This document shows positions 63,501 through 64,000 of a DNA stretch of 64,000 nt, in pieces. Under the pieces are notes generated by a model, which was given only the letters and a program-made list of their open reading frames with translations, had not been told where the DNA came from and did no database searches. The DNA comes from Heterohyrax brucei (lineage: Eukaryota; Chordata; Mammalia; Hyracoidea; Procaviidae). Location: contig CM053146.1 of NCBI GenBank assembly GCA_028571685.1, positions 22,603,431 to 22,667,430 of the forward strand. The letters run 5' to 3'. Positions within the stretch are counted from its first letter, which is position 1. The number at the start of each line of letters is the position of its first letter. The position numbers were made by a program, and so were the translations under genes.

Positions 63501-64000
63501 GTCGATTTTGTTGATCTTTTCAAAAATCCAGCTTTTGGTCTTTTCAATTTTTTGAATTGTTCTTCCGTTCTCTAATTGGTTTAGTTCTGCTCTAACCTTT
63601 ATGATCTACATTCTTCTGTGCCTGAAGGATTCCTCTGTTGTTCTTTCTCTATTTGTTCAAACTATAGAGTTAGTTCTTTAGTTTGATGTTTTCCTTCCAG
63701 ATGTGTGCATTTATTGAGATAAACTGACCCCTGAGCACTGTTTTGGCTGTGTCCCATAGTTTCTGGTAGGAAATGCTTTCGTTCTCATCGGAATCCACAA
63801 ATTTCTTTATTTCATCCTTGATTTCTTCTATAACATGTGACTTTTTGAGCAAGATGTTGTTCAGTTTCTACGAGTTCCACTTTCTGTTTTTTTCTGCTAT
63901 TGATTTCAACTTTCATGGCTTTATGATCTGAGAAAATGCTATGTGTTATTTCAATGGTATGGATTTTGTGGAGTATTGCTTTATGTACTAGCACATGGTC
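60598..64000 (-). mobile_element. L1, leftward, with internal deletion, continues past window
   Basis: A 3'UTR from the T-run at 60600, then at about 61445 a jump of several hundred bp (end of 3'UTR plus the last part of ORF2 missing) straight to 'ttgttaatattttgtagtac'. Antisense ORF2 then runs unbroken in order through RT to the endonuclease region at the right edge ('gtactagcacatggtc'). Confidence 0.9.
61501..64000 (-). pseudogene. L1 ORF2 remnant, youngest-looking copy, partial
   Basis: A 143-codon frame (61501-61932) reads MTPSSYEELILDKGPKTVNW ... PPTEWEKVFGNYMSD, close to L1 ORF2. The RT catalytic motif FADD is intact (codons GAT GAC, reverse of 62526-62531, preceded by EVKISL). Frameshifts occur at several places ('cttgtctagtctagctcttg' near 62660 is a local duplication) so no full protein results. 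The N-terminal part lies outside the window. Confidence 0.85.

Overview
This is vertebrate nuclear DNA from a placental mammal, and almost certainly from an afrotherian. Tens of copies of the tRNA-derived AfroSINE family are present (full-length '+' copies run from a CCTGGTGG start through an AACCAAAAGGTC-like box to GACTCGACGGCA plus a TTTGGTTTTGG tail). There are also RTE-associated SINEs, an elephant-like LTR family and L1 copies with a distinctive long 3'UTR. The mix is what I know from proboscidean (elephant) genomes, but the species is inferred and not proven. I found no convincing protein-coding gene, tRNA, rRNA, CRISPR array or bacterial-type operon. Every long open frame I examined is either the relic or antisense shadow of an L1, or a chance frame in GC-rich or simple sequence.

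Layout. 0-6.5 kb: an L1 3'UTR, MIRs, AfroSINEs, a mariner MITE and a solo LTR with intact target duplication. 6.5-23.8 kb: a dense pile of L1 copies, mostly reading leftward and inserted into one another up to three levels deep. It ends at 23.8 kb with the true 5' end of an L1 whose 5'UTR carries tandem promoter-type monomers. 23.8-34.3 kb: SINE-rich flank with an LTR, a mariner MITE inside another DNA transposon, and an unexplained ~100-bp inverted duplication at 28.4/29.0 kb. 34.3-41.2 kb: GC-rich, repeat-poor sequence with a small CpG-rich patch and one spliceable-looking open exon candidate; it is the only part where a host gene or regulatory block seems possible. 42.1-49.4 kb: a nearly full-length but dead L1, leftward. 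49.4-55.2 kb: older repeats (MIR, L2, LTR, RTE-SINE, AfroSINE). 55.2-58.3 kb: a rightward 5'-truncated L1. 58.3-60.1 kb: older L1 sequence holding an AfroSINE that was itself split by an LTR. 60.2-60.6 kb: an LTR cut by an L1 that runs leftward and continues off the right edge.

The most unusual signal is a set of five 28-42 bp insertions scattered in L1 and LTR sequence. Each is only the extreme 3' end of an AfroSINE-like element (core GACTCGACGGCACTTGGCTTGG, written with small changes). At least three are bounded by perfect direct target duplications (8, 11 and 16 bp). They look like ultra-short retroposition events and would be missed by ordinary repeat masking. All element boundaries are read by eye, so most are good to roughly 5-20 bp unless a target duplication fixes them.
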